Assembly (NCBI RefSeq): GCF_009930795.1
Contig: NZ_CP017146.1
Location: forward strand, 62,001 to 126,000
DNA length: 64,000 bases
Source: Marisediminicola antarctica
GTDB lineage: Bacteria > Actinomycetota > Actinomycetes > Actinomycetales > Microbacteriaceae
Direction: 5' to 3'
The first letter of the stretch is position 1. Every line of letters begins with the position of its first letter. Positions 16,709 through 25,204 of the stretch are shown here, one piece after another. The translations under genes and the position numbers were made by a program. The notes beneath the pieces were generated by a model. It was given only the letters and a program-made list of their open reading frames with translations, searched no databases and was not told where the DNA came from.

Positions 16709-16722
16709 GTGCAAAATTGCAC
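16709..16722. promoter_or_regulatory. Candidate TetR operator
   Basis: GTGCAA and TTGCAC form a 6-bp inverted repeat with a 2-bp centre, about 20 bases before the start of the tetR-type gene on the minus strand. Its position suits autoregulation. It is short, so it is only a candidate. Confidence 0.45.
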
Positions 16723-16752
16723 AAATGCGGCCTCGCGTGCAGCTTTAGGCCG

Positions 16753-18282
16753 TCAGCAGGTCGGGTCGGCGTCGGGCACAAGGCCCTCGATGAAGTAGTC
16801 GTCGACGGTGTCGTTGATGCACGCGTTCGACTTGTTGTAGGCGGTGTGTCCCTCGCCCTCGTAGGTGACGAGGTGCCCGTTCTCCAGCTGCGCCGCGAGG
16901 TTCTCCGCCCAGACGTAGGGTGTGGCCGGGTCGTTGGTGGTTCCCACGACGAGGATGGGTCCCGAGCCCGCCGCGTCGATCGAGACCCGCTCCCTGATCG
17001 ACGGGAACGGCCAGTTCGCGCATCCGATCGCCCCGTACGACATCGATGGGCCGAACACCGGGGCGAGGCGGGCGAGCTCCTCCGCCTCTGTGGCGAGGGC
17101 CTCGGAGTTGGCGTCGGAGGAGTAGTCGAGGCAGTTGATCGCGATGAACGCCTCGGTCGAGTTGTCGGCGTAGGTTCCGTCGGGGTCGCGGCCGTAGTAG
17201 CTGTCGGCCAGCTGGAAGGCGTAGTCGGCGTCGCCCGCGAGCACCGACGCGAAGAGGTCGTTGAGGTACACCCAGTTGCCGGCGTTATAGAGCGGCAGGA
17301 TGATCGCATAGAACATGCTGCCGCTGCCGAGCTGTCGCCCGTCAGTGGCTTGCAGCGGGCTCGCGTCGAGGCTGTCGAGAAGGGCCCGGATCTGCAGCAT
17401 CGCTTCGTCGACAGTGCCGGTGAACGCGCAGTCCTCCCCGGTCTTGCAGTCGGCGAGGAACGCTCGCAGGGCGCTCTCGAAGCCCTGCGCCTGCGTGGCA
17501 CTCACCTCGAACTCCGTCGTGGCGGGGTCGACGGCGCCGTCGAAGACGAGTCGGCCCGTCGTGTCGGGGTAGAGGTTGGCGTAGGTGGCGCCGAGCAGAG
17601 TGCCGTAGGAGTAACCAAGGTAGTTGAGCTTCTCGTCGCCGAGGATGGCGCGCAGCAGGTCGAGGTCGCGTGCGGCGCTGACCGTGTCGACGTAGCCGAG
17701 CAGCTCGCCCGTGTGCTCGAGGCACGCGGCGCCGAACTCGCTCGATGCCGCGGCGAGCTCGTCGAGGTAGGCGGAGGTTCCGGGTTCGTTCTGCGGCAGC
17801 TCGAACAGGTAGGCGTCGAGCTCGGCCGGGTCGTCGTAGCACGACACCGCCGCCGACTTGTTGACGCCCCGCGGGTCGAACCCGACCACGTCATAGCTAC
17901 CCTGCAGCCGGTCCGAGACGGCGTAGTCGAGGCTGTCGCGAACAAAGTCGTAGCCGGATCCGCCCGGACCGCCCGGGTTCACCAGCAGTGACCCCAGCGC
18001 GTCGCCGCCCGCCGTCGAACGGATGAGCGCGAGCTCGATCGACTCTCGCCCGGGGTCGGTCCAGTCGAGCGGCGCCTCGGCGGTGGCACACTGGAAGTCC
18101 CCCTCGCAGGGCGTCCACTCGAGCACCTGCGAGTAGAACTCCTCGAGGTCGGCCGTGACCCGCTCCCCTGTCGGGGTCGATACGGCGTCGCGCTGCTCCG
18201 GCAGGAAGGCCGACACGCATCCGCTGAGAGGGATCACGACGGCGAGGGCGGCGGCGGTGAGGGCGATCCGGCGTGCGGTCAT
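16753..18282 (-). CDS. Exported alpha/beta-hydrolase, tripeptidyl aminopeptidase type (lipoprotein)
   Basis: A 509-residue serine hydrolase of the Streptomyces SlpD/SlpE/Tap family, which removes N-terminal tripeptides outside the cell. The N terminus is a lipoprotein signal with lipobox LSGC, the lipidated Cys being residue 22, so the enzyme is probably anchored on the outer face of the membrane. The nucleophile is Ser225 in GYSYG. An oxyanion-type GGPGGSG lies at 104-110. The C-terminal TAP-like part contains the Asp/His region GTTNDPATPY and GEGHTAY. It is the last gene after tmk-holB and overlaps holB by four bases. Confidence 0.92.
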   Translation of the reverse strand: MTARRIALTAAALAVVIPLSGCVSAFLPEQRDAVSTPTGERVTADLEEFYSQVLEWTPCEGDFQCATAEAPLDWTDPGRESIELALIRSTAGGDALGSLLVNPGGPGGSGYDFVRDSLDYAVSDRLQGSYDVVGFDPRGVNKSAAVSCYDDPAELDAYLFELPQNEPGTSAYLDELAAASSEFGAACLEHTGELLGYVDTVSAARDLDLLRAILGDEKLNYLGYSYGTLLGATYANLYPDTTGRLVFDGAVDPATTEFEVSATQAQGFESALRAFLADCKTGEDCAFTGTVDEAMLQIRALLDSLDASPLQATDGRQLGSGSMFYAIILPLYNAGNWVYLNDLFASVLAGDADYAFQLADSYYGRDPDGTYADNSTEAFIAINCLDYSSDANSEALATEAEELARLAPVFGPSMSYGAIGCANWPFPSIRERVSIDAAGSGPILVVGTTNDPATPYVWAENLAAQLENGHLVTYEGEGHTAYNKSNACINDTVDDYFIEGLVPDADPTC

Positions 18283-19442
18283 GGTCGGTGGGCCTTCCGG
18301 ATGGCGGAGATGAGCATCGCCTCGAGAGCCAGTGCCGGACCGACGTTGCCCTCGATGCGGCGCCGTGTCGTGGTGATCGCATCCATCGTCGCCAGGGTCT
18401 GCTCCGGGGTCGACGCGCGGCTCGCCGCGATGAGGTCGGACAGGATGGCGACGTTGATGAGCTCGTCGTCAACGCCGAGCTGCATGAGCAGAATGTCGCG
18501 GTAGAGCGACAAAAGATCGACCATGATGCGGTCGAGGCCGTCGCGGAGGCTCCGCGTCGCGCGACGCTTCTGGTCCTCCTCGAGGCCCTTCAGCTGGCCG
18601 CGCAGGCCAGGCGGCACCGTGCCTCCCGGCTCCACGCCGAGGGAGCGCAGTGCGCTCGCCCGCTCCTCGGCGTCGCGCTCCTCGGTGATGGCCTTCGCGT
18701 CGTCGCCGGCGAGTTCGAGCAGGGTCGCCGCGGCGATCACGGCATCCGAGACCGAGCGGATGCCCAGGGCCGTCTGCAGGGTCTTCTCCCTCCGTCTCCG
18801 CGCGTGGTCGTTCGTCGCGAGCCTGTGCGCCATACCGATATGACTCTGGGCCTCGCGGGCGGCCTGGGTGGCGGTCGGGAGGTCGATGCTGCTGCGCCGG
18901 GCGATGAGCTCGGCGACATCGCCGACGCTGGGTACGCGCAGCCGAACGCTGCGCACCCGGGAGCGGATGGTGGGGATGAGGTCGGCCTCGCTCGGGGCAC
19001 AGAGAATCCAAACAGTGCGCGGCGGCGGCTCCTCGAGGGCCTTCAGCAGCACGTTGGAGGCGGTCTCGCGCATTCGGTCGGCGTCTTCGATGATCATGAC
19101 GCGGTAGCTGGCGACCGAGGGCGAATAGTTCGAACTCTTCACGAGCGCGCGCACCTCGTCGATCGTGATGATGACCCGCTCGGTGCTGAGCACGCCGAGG
19201 TCGGGGTGGGATCGCGCCTCGACCTGCCGGCGGGTGGACTCGTCGCCGTCGGGGTTGCCGGCACTCAGCAGGGCGGTCGCGAACGCGTAGGCGAGGTTGG
19301 AGCGGCCGGATCCCGGCGGCCCGGTGATCAGCCAGGAGTGTGTCATCGAACGGCTGGCCTCACCACCCACCGACTGCTCGGCGGCAGCACGGAACGTCGC
19401 GATCGCCTCGGACTGGCCCGTCAATTCATCCCATACGGACAT
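18279..19442 (-). CDS. holB: DNA polymerase III delta-prime subunit
   Basis: A 387-residue clamp-loader subunit. Together with the DnaX and HolA proteins it loads the beta sliding clamp. The AAA+ core starts with SVWDELTGQ and carries a degenerate P-loop GPPGSGRSN, where Arg replaces the Walker lysine, as is normal for the non-hydrolysing delta-prime protein. An IIEDADRM segment (Walker B-like) and an LKALEEPP block follow. The location just downstream of tmk matches many bacteria. Its stop overlaps the start of the peptidase gene. Confidence 0.95.
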   Translation of the reverse strand: MSVWDELTGQSEAIATFRAAAEQSVGGEASRSMTHSWLITGPPGSGRSNLAYAFATALLSAGNPDGDESTRRQVEARSHPDLGVLSTERVIITIDEVRALVKSSNYSPSVASYRVMIIEDADRMRETASNVLLKALEEPPPRTVWILCAPSEADLIPTIRSRVRSVRLRVPSVGDVAELIARRSSIDLPTATQAAREAQSHIGMAHRLATNDHARRRREKTLQTALGIRSVSDAVIAAATLLELAGDDAKAITEERDAEERASALRSLGVEPGGTVPPGLRGQLKGLEEDQKRRATRSLRDGLDRIMVDLLSLYRDILLMQLGVDDELINVAILSDLIAASRASTPEQTLATMDAITTTRRRIEGNVGPALALEAMLISAIRKAHRP

Positions 19443-19499
19443 GCGGCAAGCCTAACCGGCGCCACCGACGCGGAGCTGCGTGCCGGTGGGGCTGTCAGC

Positions 19500-20117
19500 T
19501 CAGAGCAGCTCCACAACGCGGGAGCGGATGCTACCGGCTATCTGCTCGGCGGGGAGCGAGCCGTCGATCACCAGGAACCGGTGCGGCTCCGCGGCAGCGA
19601 GAGCGAGGTACGAGTCGCGCACCCGGGTGTGGAACTCGTCCTTCTCGGCCTCGAGCCGGTCGAAGACCTTCTCGTCGGCGTCGAGACGGGCCCGGCCGGC
19701 CGCGACATCGAGGTCGAGCAACACCGTGAGGTCGGGGAGCAGGCTCTCGGCGGCCCAGAGCGACAGGTCGCGAACCTCGACGGGGTCGAGCACCCGTCCG
19801 GCGCCCTGGTAGGCGACCGAGGAGTCGAGGTAGCGGTCCTGCACGACGATCTCGCCCCGGGCTATCGCCGGGCGCACGAGCGTCGCGACGTTGTGCGCCC
19901 GGTCGGCCGCGTAGAGCAGAGCCTCGGCGCGCGGCGCGATGTAGCCGCGCCGGTGCAGGATGATTTCGCGCAGCTCGCGCCCGAGGTCGGTTCCCCCCGG
20001 CTCGCGCGACATCACGACCGTCTGGCCCTGCTCGACGAGCCAGTCGGTGAGCAGCGCCGACTGGGTCGACTTGCCCGAGCCGTCGCCGCCCTCGAGGGTG
20101 ATGAACAGTCCCGGCAC
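19500..20117 (-). CDS. tmk: Thymidylate kinase
   Basis: A 205-residue dTMP kinase converting dTMP to dTDP, essential for DNA synthesis. The P-loop LEGGDGSGKST is at 8-18, the DR-type dTMP-binding segment SREPGGT near 38, and the conserved block QDRYLDSSVAYQG near 92-104. The length is typical. It starts two bases before the topA stop in the direction of transcription, so topA, tmk and probably holB form an operon. A second route to dTMP, tdk, is encoded at 33 kb. Confidence 0.96.
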   Translation of the reverse strand: MPGLFITLEGGDGSGKSTQSALLTDWLVEQGQTVVMSREPGGTDLGRELREIILHRRGYIAPRAEALLYAADRAHNVATLVRPAIARGEIVVQDRYLDSSVAYQGAGRVLDPVEVRDLSLWAAESLLPDLTVLLDLDVAAGRARLDADEKVFDRLEAEKDEFHTRVRDSYLALAAAEPHRFLVIDGSLPAEQIAGSIRSRVVELL

Positions 20118-20119
20118 GG

Positions 20120-23098
20120 CTACTCGGTGGCCAGCTTCTCGGTTGCGGACGGCCCTGCCTTGGGCGTGGCGGGTGTGCGCGCCGCCGGCTTCTTCGCTGC
20201 CGTCGCCTTGGTGGCTGCCGTCGTCGTCGCAGTCGACTTGGTCGCAGTCGACTTGGTTGCGACGGGCTTCTTCGCGGCCGGCTTCTTCGCGGCCGGCTTC
20301 GTGGCGGCCGGCTTCTTCGCAGCCGTCTTCTTCGCGGCCGGCTTCTTGGCTGTCGTCCGCTTGACGACCGGCCCCTTGGCGCGCTTGTCGGCCAACAGCT
20401 GGATCGCGCGCTCGAAGTCGATCTCCTCGACCGTCTCCCCCCGCGGGATCGTCGCGTTAGTGACGCCGTCCGTCACATAGGCGCCGAAGCGTCCGTCCTT
20501 GATCCGGATCGGCTTGCCACTCTCCGGGTCTGCGTCGAACTCCTTGAGCGCGCTCGATGCTTTGCGCGCACCATACTTCGGCTGCGCGTAAAGCTCGACC
20601 GCTCCGGGCAGGTCGATCTCGAAGATCTGGTCTTCCTCGGTGAGCGAGCGCGTGTCGGCGCCCTTCTTGAGGTACGGCCCGAACTTGCCGTTCTGGGCGA
20701 GGATGTCCTCGCCCGACTCGGGGTCCTGGCCGACGACGCGCGGCAGCGAGAGTAGCCTGAGCGCCGTCTCGAGGTCGATCGTCGCGAGGTCCATCGACTT
20801 GAAGATGGATGCGGTGCGCGCCTTGACGGCGACAGGCTTCTTCGCTGCGGACTTCTTCGCGGCTGGCTTGCGCGTTGGCCCCCCGTCGGAGACCTCGCCG
20901 GTCGACGTGTCGACGACCTCGGCCGTCGGCTCGACCAGCGCCTCCGGCTCCGGCTCGAGCTCGGTGATGTATGGGCCGAACCGGCCGTCCTTCGCGACGA
21001 CCTTCTTGCCCGTCTCCGGGTTCACGCCGATGACGCGGTCGACAATGACGGGGGCGTCGACGAGCTCGCGCGCCTTGTCTGCGGTGAGTTCGTCGGGGGC
21101 GAGGTCGAGCGGAAGGTTGACCCGGCGCGGTGTCGCGGCTGTGCCGTCCGCAGCATCCGGCTCGTCGGACGCAACCTCGAGGTACGGGCCGTACTTGCCG
21201 ATGCGCAGGGTGATCTCGTCGGTGAGCACCATCGAGTTGATGGTCTTCGCGTCGATGTCGCCGAGGTTGTCGACAACGTTGCGCAGGCCGCGGTGCTTGT
21301 CGCTGCCGAAGTAGAAGCTCGTCAGCCAGTCGACCCGGTCGGCCTCGCCGTCGGCGATGCGGTCGAGGTCGTTCTCCATCTCGGCGGTGAAGTCGTATTC
21401 GACGAGATCGCCGAAGAACTCCTCAAGCAGCCGCACCACTGAGAAGGCGACCCAGTTCGGCACGAGCGACTGCCCGCGCGGGCTGACGTAGCCGCGGTCG
21501 ATGATCGTGGAGATGATCGACGCGTAGGTGGACGGCCGGCCGATGCCGAGCTCCTCGAGCTTCTTGACGAGGCTCGCCTCGGTGTAGCGGGGCGGGGCGC
21601 TCGTCTCGTGGCCCTTGGCCTCGACTTCGGCGATCGTGAGCTGCTGACCGGCCGTCAGCGGGGGCAGCTTCGCCTCCGCGGCCTCCGGCGTCTCGTTGCG
21701 CTCCTCGTCCTTGCCCTCCTCGTACGCGTGCATGAACCCGCGGAAGGTGATGACGGTGCCGCTCGAGGTGAACTCCGCGACGGTCGGCCCGGTCCCGGGG
21801 AACGCGTCGAGTGTCTCGGTGACGGTCGCGGCGATGACGACGGATGCCGTGGCGCCCTTCGCGTCGGCCATCTGCGACGCGACGGTGCGCTTCCAGATCA
21901 GGTCGTAGAGCTTCCAGTCGTTGCCGCGGAGCGTTCCCTGAAGCTCCGCCGGGGTGCGGAAGGTGTCTCCGGCGGGGCGGATGGCCTCGTGGGCCTCTTG
22001 CGCATTCTTGTTCTTGCCCGCGTACATGCGCGGCTTGTCCGGCACGGTCTCGGGGCCGTAGAGCGAGGCGGCCTGCGAGCGGGCTGCGTCGATAGCCTGC
22101 TGGGAGAGGTTCGGCGAGTCGGTTCGCATGTAGGTGATGTGGCCGTTTTCGTACAGCCCCTGCGCCACGCTCATCGTCTGCCGTGCGGTGAAGCGCAGCT
22201 TGCGCGCGGCCTCCTGCTGCAGGGTCGACGTCGTGAATGGGGCCGCCGGGCGACGGGTGTACGGCTTGGAGTCGACCGACGCGACCGACACGGCCACGTC
22301 GGGACGGCGCAGGGCCGCGGCCAGTGACTCGGCGGCGACGGAGTCGAGCACTCGCACGTCGGACTTGAGCTTGCCGAGGTCGTCGAAGTCCTTGCCCTGG
22401 GCGATGCGCGCGCCATTGACCCGGGCGAGACGCGATTCGAAGCCGGACTGGCCCTTCTCGGTGGCTATGCGCGCGGCGAGGTCCCAGTAGCTCGCGGCGG
22501 TGAACGCAAGGCGTTCGCGCTCGCGGTCCACGACCAGGCGGGTCGCGGCGGACTGCACGCGGCCAGCGGACAGCCCGGGGCCGACCTTGCGCCAGAGCAC
22601 GGGCGAGATCTCGAAGCCGTAGAGGCGGTCGAGGATGCGCCGGGTCTCCTGCGCATCGACGAGTGCGATGTCGATGTCGCGGGTGTTCTCGCGAGCGCGC
22701 TCGATCGCCTCCTTGGTGATCTCGTGGAACACCATGCGCTTGACCGGAACCTTGGGCTTGAGCTCCTGCAGGAGGTGCCACGCGATGGCCTCGCCCTCGC
22801 GGTCCTCATCAGTTGCGAGGTAGAGCTCGTCGGCATTCTTCAGCGCTCGTCGCAGGTCGGCGACAGTCTTCTTCTTCTGGTCGGAGACCACGTAATACGG
22901 CTCGAAGCCGTTCTCGACATCGACCGAGAACTTGCCGAGCGAGCCCTTCTTGAGCTCCGGCGGGAGGTTTTTCGGCTCGATCAGGTCGCGGATGTGACCA
23001 ACCGAGGCCTGGACCTCGTAACCATCTCCGAGATACTGGGCGATCGTCTTGGCCTTCGCGGGCGACTCGACGATGACCAGCTTCTTCGTGACTGGCAC
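20120..23098 (-). CDS. topA: DNA topoisomerase I (type IA)
   Basis: A 992-residue enzyme that relaxes negative supercoils. The N-terminal TOPRIM domain begins KLVIVESPAKAKTIAQYLG and contains the acidic DEDREGEAIAWH. The active-site tyrosine lies near residue 321 in HITYMRTDS. Instead of zinc fingers it carries actinobacterial C-terminal repeats with the mark G-K/R-F/Y-G-P/A-Y (four seen, about residues 660-930). A highly basic Ala/Lys/Pro/Thr tail of about 80 residues ends the protein, of the kind shown in mycobacterial and streptomycete enzymes to aid processivity. It is the first gene of the topA-tmk-holB group. Confidence 0.97.
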   Translation of the reverse strand: MPVTKKLVIVESPAKAKTIAQYLGDGYEVQASVGHIRDLIEPKNLPPELKKGSLGKFSVDVENGFEPYYVVSDQKKKTVADLRRALKNADELYLATDEDREGEAIAWHLLQELKPKVPVKRMVFHEITKEAIERARENTRDIDIALVDAQETRRILDRLYGFEISPVLWRKVGPGLSAGRVQSAATRLVVDRERERLAFTAASYWDLAARIATEKGQSGFESRLARVNGARIAQGKDFDDLGKLKSDVRVLDSVAAESLAAALRRPDVAVSVASVDSKPYTRRPAAPFTTSTLQQEAARKLRFTARQTMSVAQGLYENGHITYMRTDSPNLSQQAIDAARSQAASLYGPETVPDKPRMYAGKNKNAQEAHEAIRPAGDTFRTPAELQGTLRGNDWKLYDLIWKRTVASQMADAKGATASVVIAATVTETLDAFPGTGPTVAEFTSSGTVITFRGFMHAYEEGKDEERNETPEAAEAKLPPLTAGQQLTIAEVEAKGHETSAPPRYTEASLVKKLEELGIGRPSTYASIISTIIDRGYVSPRGQSLVPNWVAFSVVRLLEEFFGDLVEYDFTAEMENDLDRIADGEADRVDWLTSFYFGSDKHRGLRNVVDNLGDIDAKTINSMVLTDEITLRIGKYGPYLEVASDEPDAADGTAATPRRVNLPLDLAPDELTADKARELVDAPVIVDRVIGVNPETGKKVVAKDGRFGPYITELEPEPEALVEPTAEVVDTSTGEVSDGGPTRKPAAKKSAAKKPVAVKARTASIFKSMDLATIDLETALRLLSLPRVVGQDPESGEDILAQNGKFGPYLKKGADTRSLTEEDQIFEIDLPGAVELYAQPKYGARKASSALKEFDADPESGKPIRIKDGRFGAYVTDGVTNATIPRGETVEEIDFERAIQLLADKRAKGPVVKRTTAKKPAAKKTAAKKPAATKPAAKKPAAKKPVATKSTATKSTATTTAATKATAAKKPAARTPATPKAGPSATEKLATE

Positions 23099-23254
23099 GG
23101 AACTCCTCTATTAATGCGGATGGTGATGGGCGCAAGGGAAGGGTCCCTCGCACGACGATGTGTATGTGGCGGCGTTCGCATCCGCTGGATGCCGGATGAA
23201 GCCCCGACACGCACACCATACACACACAAACGGGCAGCCCACCCATTTCGTTGC

Positions 23255-23617
23255 CTACCGTGGCGCGGGACCGGCCGTCGCGGAAGCTCCGACGCCGAAG
23301 CCCGCTGCCGTCACGGCGACCCGAACGGTGACGATCACTCCATCGATTTGGCAGGCGCGCAGCGTGGTCCCGTTGGCGGTCGCCACCTGCCCTGCGCGGT
23401 CGCACGGTGGTCCGGGGACGATGCCCACCGCGGCGTCGGCGGCGGCAAGCGCGGCGGCGTCGGCGGCACCGGCGGCGGCCACCTTCGCCTGGAGCACCAG
23501 CGACAGCGGAGCGAGCGCCGCGAGGGTCACGATGGCCCCCGCGACGACGGCCACCGCCAGGATCGACCCGGCGCCTCGCTCGCTCCGTGGCACTTGTGCC
23601 AGCTCAGAACCCGCCAT
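23255..23617 (-). CDS. TadE/TadG-like pseudopilin, last gene of the tad operon
   Basis: A 120-residue protein with the form of the Rv3654c-like Tad proteins. A short basic leader (SERGAG) precedes one hydrophobic helix (SILAVAVVAGAIVTLAALAP) and then an alanine-rich external part with two cysteines (PPCDRAG and RACQIDG). The Glu at +5 of the usual Flp-type cleavage motif is absent, so processing by a prepilin peptidase is uncertain. The start ATG at 23615-23617 lies inside the preceding gene (14-bp overlap), which implies coupled translation. Its role in pilus assembly is inferred from position and shape. Confidence 0.8.
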   Translation of the reverse strand: MAGSELAQVPRSERGAGSILAVAVVAGAIVTLAALAPLSLVLQAKVAAAGAADAAALAAADAAVGIVPGPPCDRAGQVATANGTTLRACQIDGVIVTVRVAVTAAGFGVGASATAGPAPR

Positions 23618-23954
23618 CGAGTGCACAGCTCCTCGCCTCGAGCTGCACCGCCGCGAACAGACCGCTGGGCGCACCGGGGGCGCTCAGCACAACGCACGAC
23701 AGGTCGCCGATTCTCTGCCCGCGCAATACCGCCCCCGGCACGAGGGCGGCGAGGTGCCCCTCGGCGGCCGGCCCCCCTTCTCCCCTGGCGATGATCCGCG
23801 CGGCGTCGGCCGCGGCGTCCTGCAGCTGCAGCTGACGGCTCGACACCTGCGCCGCCGACAGGCCGAGGCCGAGCAGCAGCAGCGCCGCCGGCATCAGCAC
23901 GGCAAACTCGGCGCTCACGCTGCCGCGCTCTCCCCGCAACGCGCCCAGGCTCAT
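23604..23954 (-). CDS. TadE family pseudopilin
   Basis: A 116-residue minor pilin-like protein. The N terminus ERGSVSAEFAVLMPAALLLL fits the TadE signature: cleavage after Gly11 would leave Glu at +5 and Phe at +6, followed by the hydrophobic helix. The mature part has two Cys that could form a disulfide. It overlaps the DUF4244 pilin gene by four bases upstream and the next TadE/G-like gene by 14 bases downstream. In the Tad system such proteins are thought to prime or cap the Flp fibre at the cell envelope. Confidence 0.88.
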   Translation of the reverse strand: MSLGALRGERGSVSAEFAVLMPAALLLLGLGLSAAQVSSRQLQLQDAAADAARIIARGEGGPAAEGHLAALVPGAVLRGQRIGDLSCVVLSAPGAPSGLFAAVQLEARSCALDGGF

Positions 23955-24154
23955 CCCGCGAAGGTGAGCGCACGCTGGACAAGGTCGGTGAGGATGCCGC
24001 GCACCTCGGCGCTGCGCAGGATCACCACCAGCAATCCCGCGAATCCCACGGCGGCCATGGTCGCGATCGCGTACTCTGCCGTCGCGGCTCCGCCATCCTC
24101 ACGCCGGGCGCGCTCCATCAGGGCCGTGAATCGGTTGTCGAATCTGTTCTCCAT
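23951..24154 (-). CDS. DUF4244 Flp-like pilin subunit
   Basis: A 67-residue small pilin. The sequence GGAATAEYAIATMA contains the type IVb cleavage signature: after cleavage at Gly22, Glu27 is at +5 and Tyr28 at +6, followed by a hydrophobic helix. The preceding 20 residues are charged, as expected for the leader. An AGGAGAGG ribosome site precedes the ATG. It is the probable major subunit of a Tad pilus and is encoded between the TadB/C-type gene and the TadE-like gene. No prepilin peptidase gene is in the window. Confidence 0.9.
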   Translation of the reverse strand: MENRFDNRFTALMERARREDGGAATAEYAIATMAAVGFAGLLVVILRSAEVRGILTDLVQRALTFAG

Positions 24155-24277
24155 CGGGTTCTACCTCTCCTATTGGGGCTTCGGCCCAGCCTCGCCCGCC
24201 CCGAGCCCCGGATGACCGGCATGGTGCGACCCGTGCACGGGGGCTGGCCGGCTGCGCCTGTGAGCGGGCAGACGAGA

Positions 24278-25204
24278 TCACAGCACGCCGATCGTCGAGG
24301 ACACGACGGAGATGAGCAGCGGCGCCACCCCGAGCAGAAGAAACGCGGGCAGCACGCACACGCCGAGCGGAACCATGAGGGTGACGGTGAGGGCAGCCGC
24401 TCGGCGATCACCGGCGCTGCGCGCCATCCGCCTGGCCTCGTCGGCCTCACTCCGCAGAAGCCCGGCGGCCGGCACACCCGCACGGCGGGAGAGCTCGAGA
24501 ACCTCGGCGAGAACGGCGCGCGACCCGTCGTCGGCGAGCCCGCATCGCGTTCGCGCCTCCTCGACGATCGCGAGCGCGCGCGGAATGGAGATCCCGCCGG
24601 AGACCGCGATCGCCACGAGATCGAGGCCGAGGCCCGGCGTGACGAGCCGCGGCGCGGCGGAGGCGACGAGCCGGGCACTCCAGAATCGGGCGGCTGCCAT
24701 GAGAGCGAGGCCGGCACTCAGGCAGCCGAGACCGGGCGCCGTCGTGACGAGCACTGTGATGGTGTCGAATCCGAGAGCCACCCCGAACAGCAGCCCGACA
24801 AGCGGCAACCCCAACACCAAGCGCGCTGTTGCGCGCGGCCCGGCGAGCGCGCTCTGCAACTCGCGCTGCACCTGCGCGAGCGAGCGCAGCGAAACCGCGA
24901 AGGCGTGCAGCGTCGGCGCGAGCGGCGCACCGGCATCCGTCGCCACCTGCCATGCTGCGGCGAGCCCCCTCCACTCTGGCGCCTCGCCGAGCCTGCCGTC
25001 GCCGATCGCGTCGACGATCGCGTCGCACACGGGCCGCCCCTCACCCGCCGCGTCGGCGACAGACACGAGCATGCGACCGGTGAGCTGAGGCGGCTGCTCG
25101 GCGAGATAGCGCCAACTGCGCGCCGGGGCGACACCGCCCTCCAGCAGCACTGCCAGGCGCTGGACGACGGAGGCCACCGGATCGAGCTCGACAGGCTCAC
25201 GCAT
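24278..25204 (-). CDS. TadB/TadC-like type II secretion system F protein
   Basis: A 308-residue inner-membrane platform protein of the GspF/TadB family, which couples the ATPase to pilin extrusion. It has a cytosolic N-terminal part with helices around VVQRLAVLLEGGVAPARSW, a central pair of hydrophobic segments, a second cytosolic repeat with LSRRAGVPAAGLL, and closing membrane helices LMVPLGVCVLPAFLLLG. The ATG at 25202-25204 overlaps the ATPase gene by eight bases. Canonical tad loci have separate tadB and tadC genes; only one such gene is visible here. Confidence 0.87.
   Translation of the reverse strand: MREPVELDPVASVVQRLAVLLEGGVAPARSWRYLAEQPPQLTGRMLVSVADAAGEGRPVCDAIVDAIGDGRLGEAPEWRGLAAAWQVATDAGAPLAPTLHAFAVSLRSLAQVQRELQSALAGPRATARLVLGLPLVGLLFGVALGFDTITVLVTTAPGLGCLSAGLALMAAARFWSARLVASAAPRLVTPGLGLDLVAIAVSGGISIPRALAIVEEARTRCGLADDGSRAVLAEVLELSRRAGVPAAGLLRSEADEARRMARSAGDRRAAALTVTLMVPLGVCVLPAFLLLGVAPLLISVVSSTIGVL

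Noticed and set aside
20120-20360. Tandem repeats at the topA 3' end as a mobile or variable element
   Set aside because: They encode the Ala/Lys/Pro/Thr-rich tail typical of actinobacterial TopA and stay in frame.
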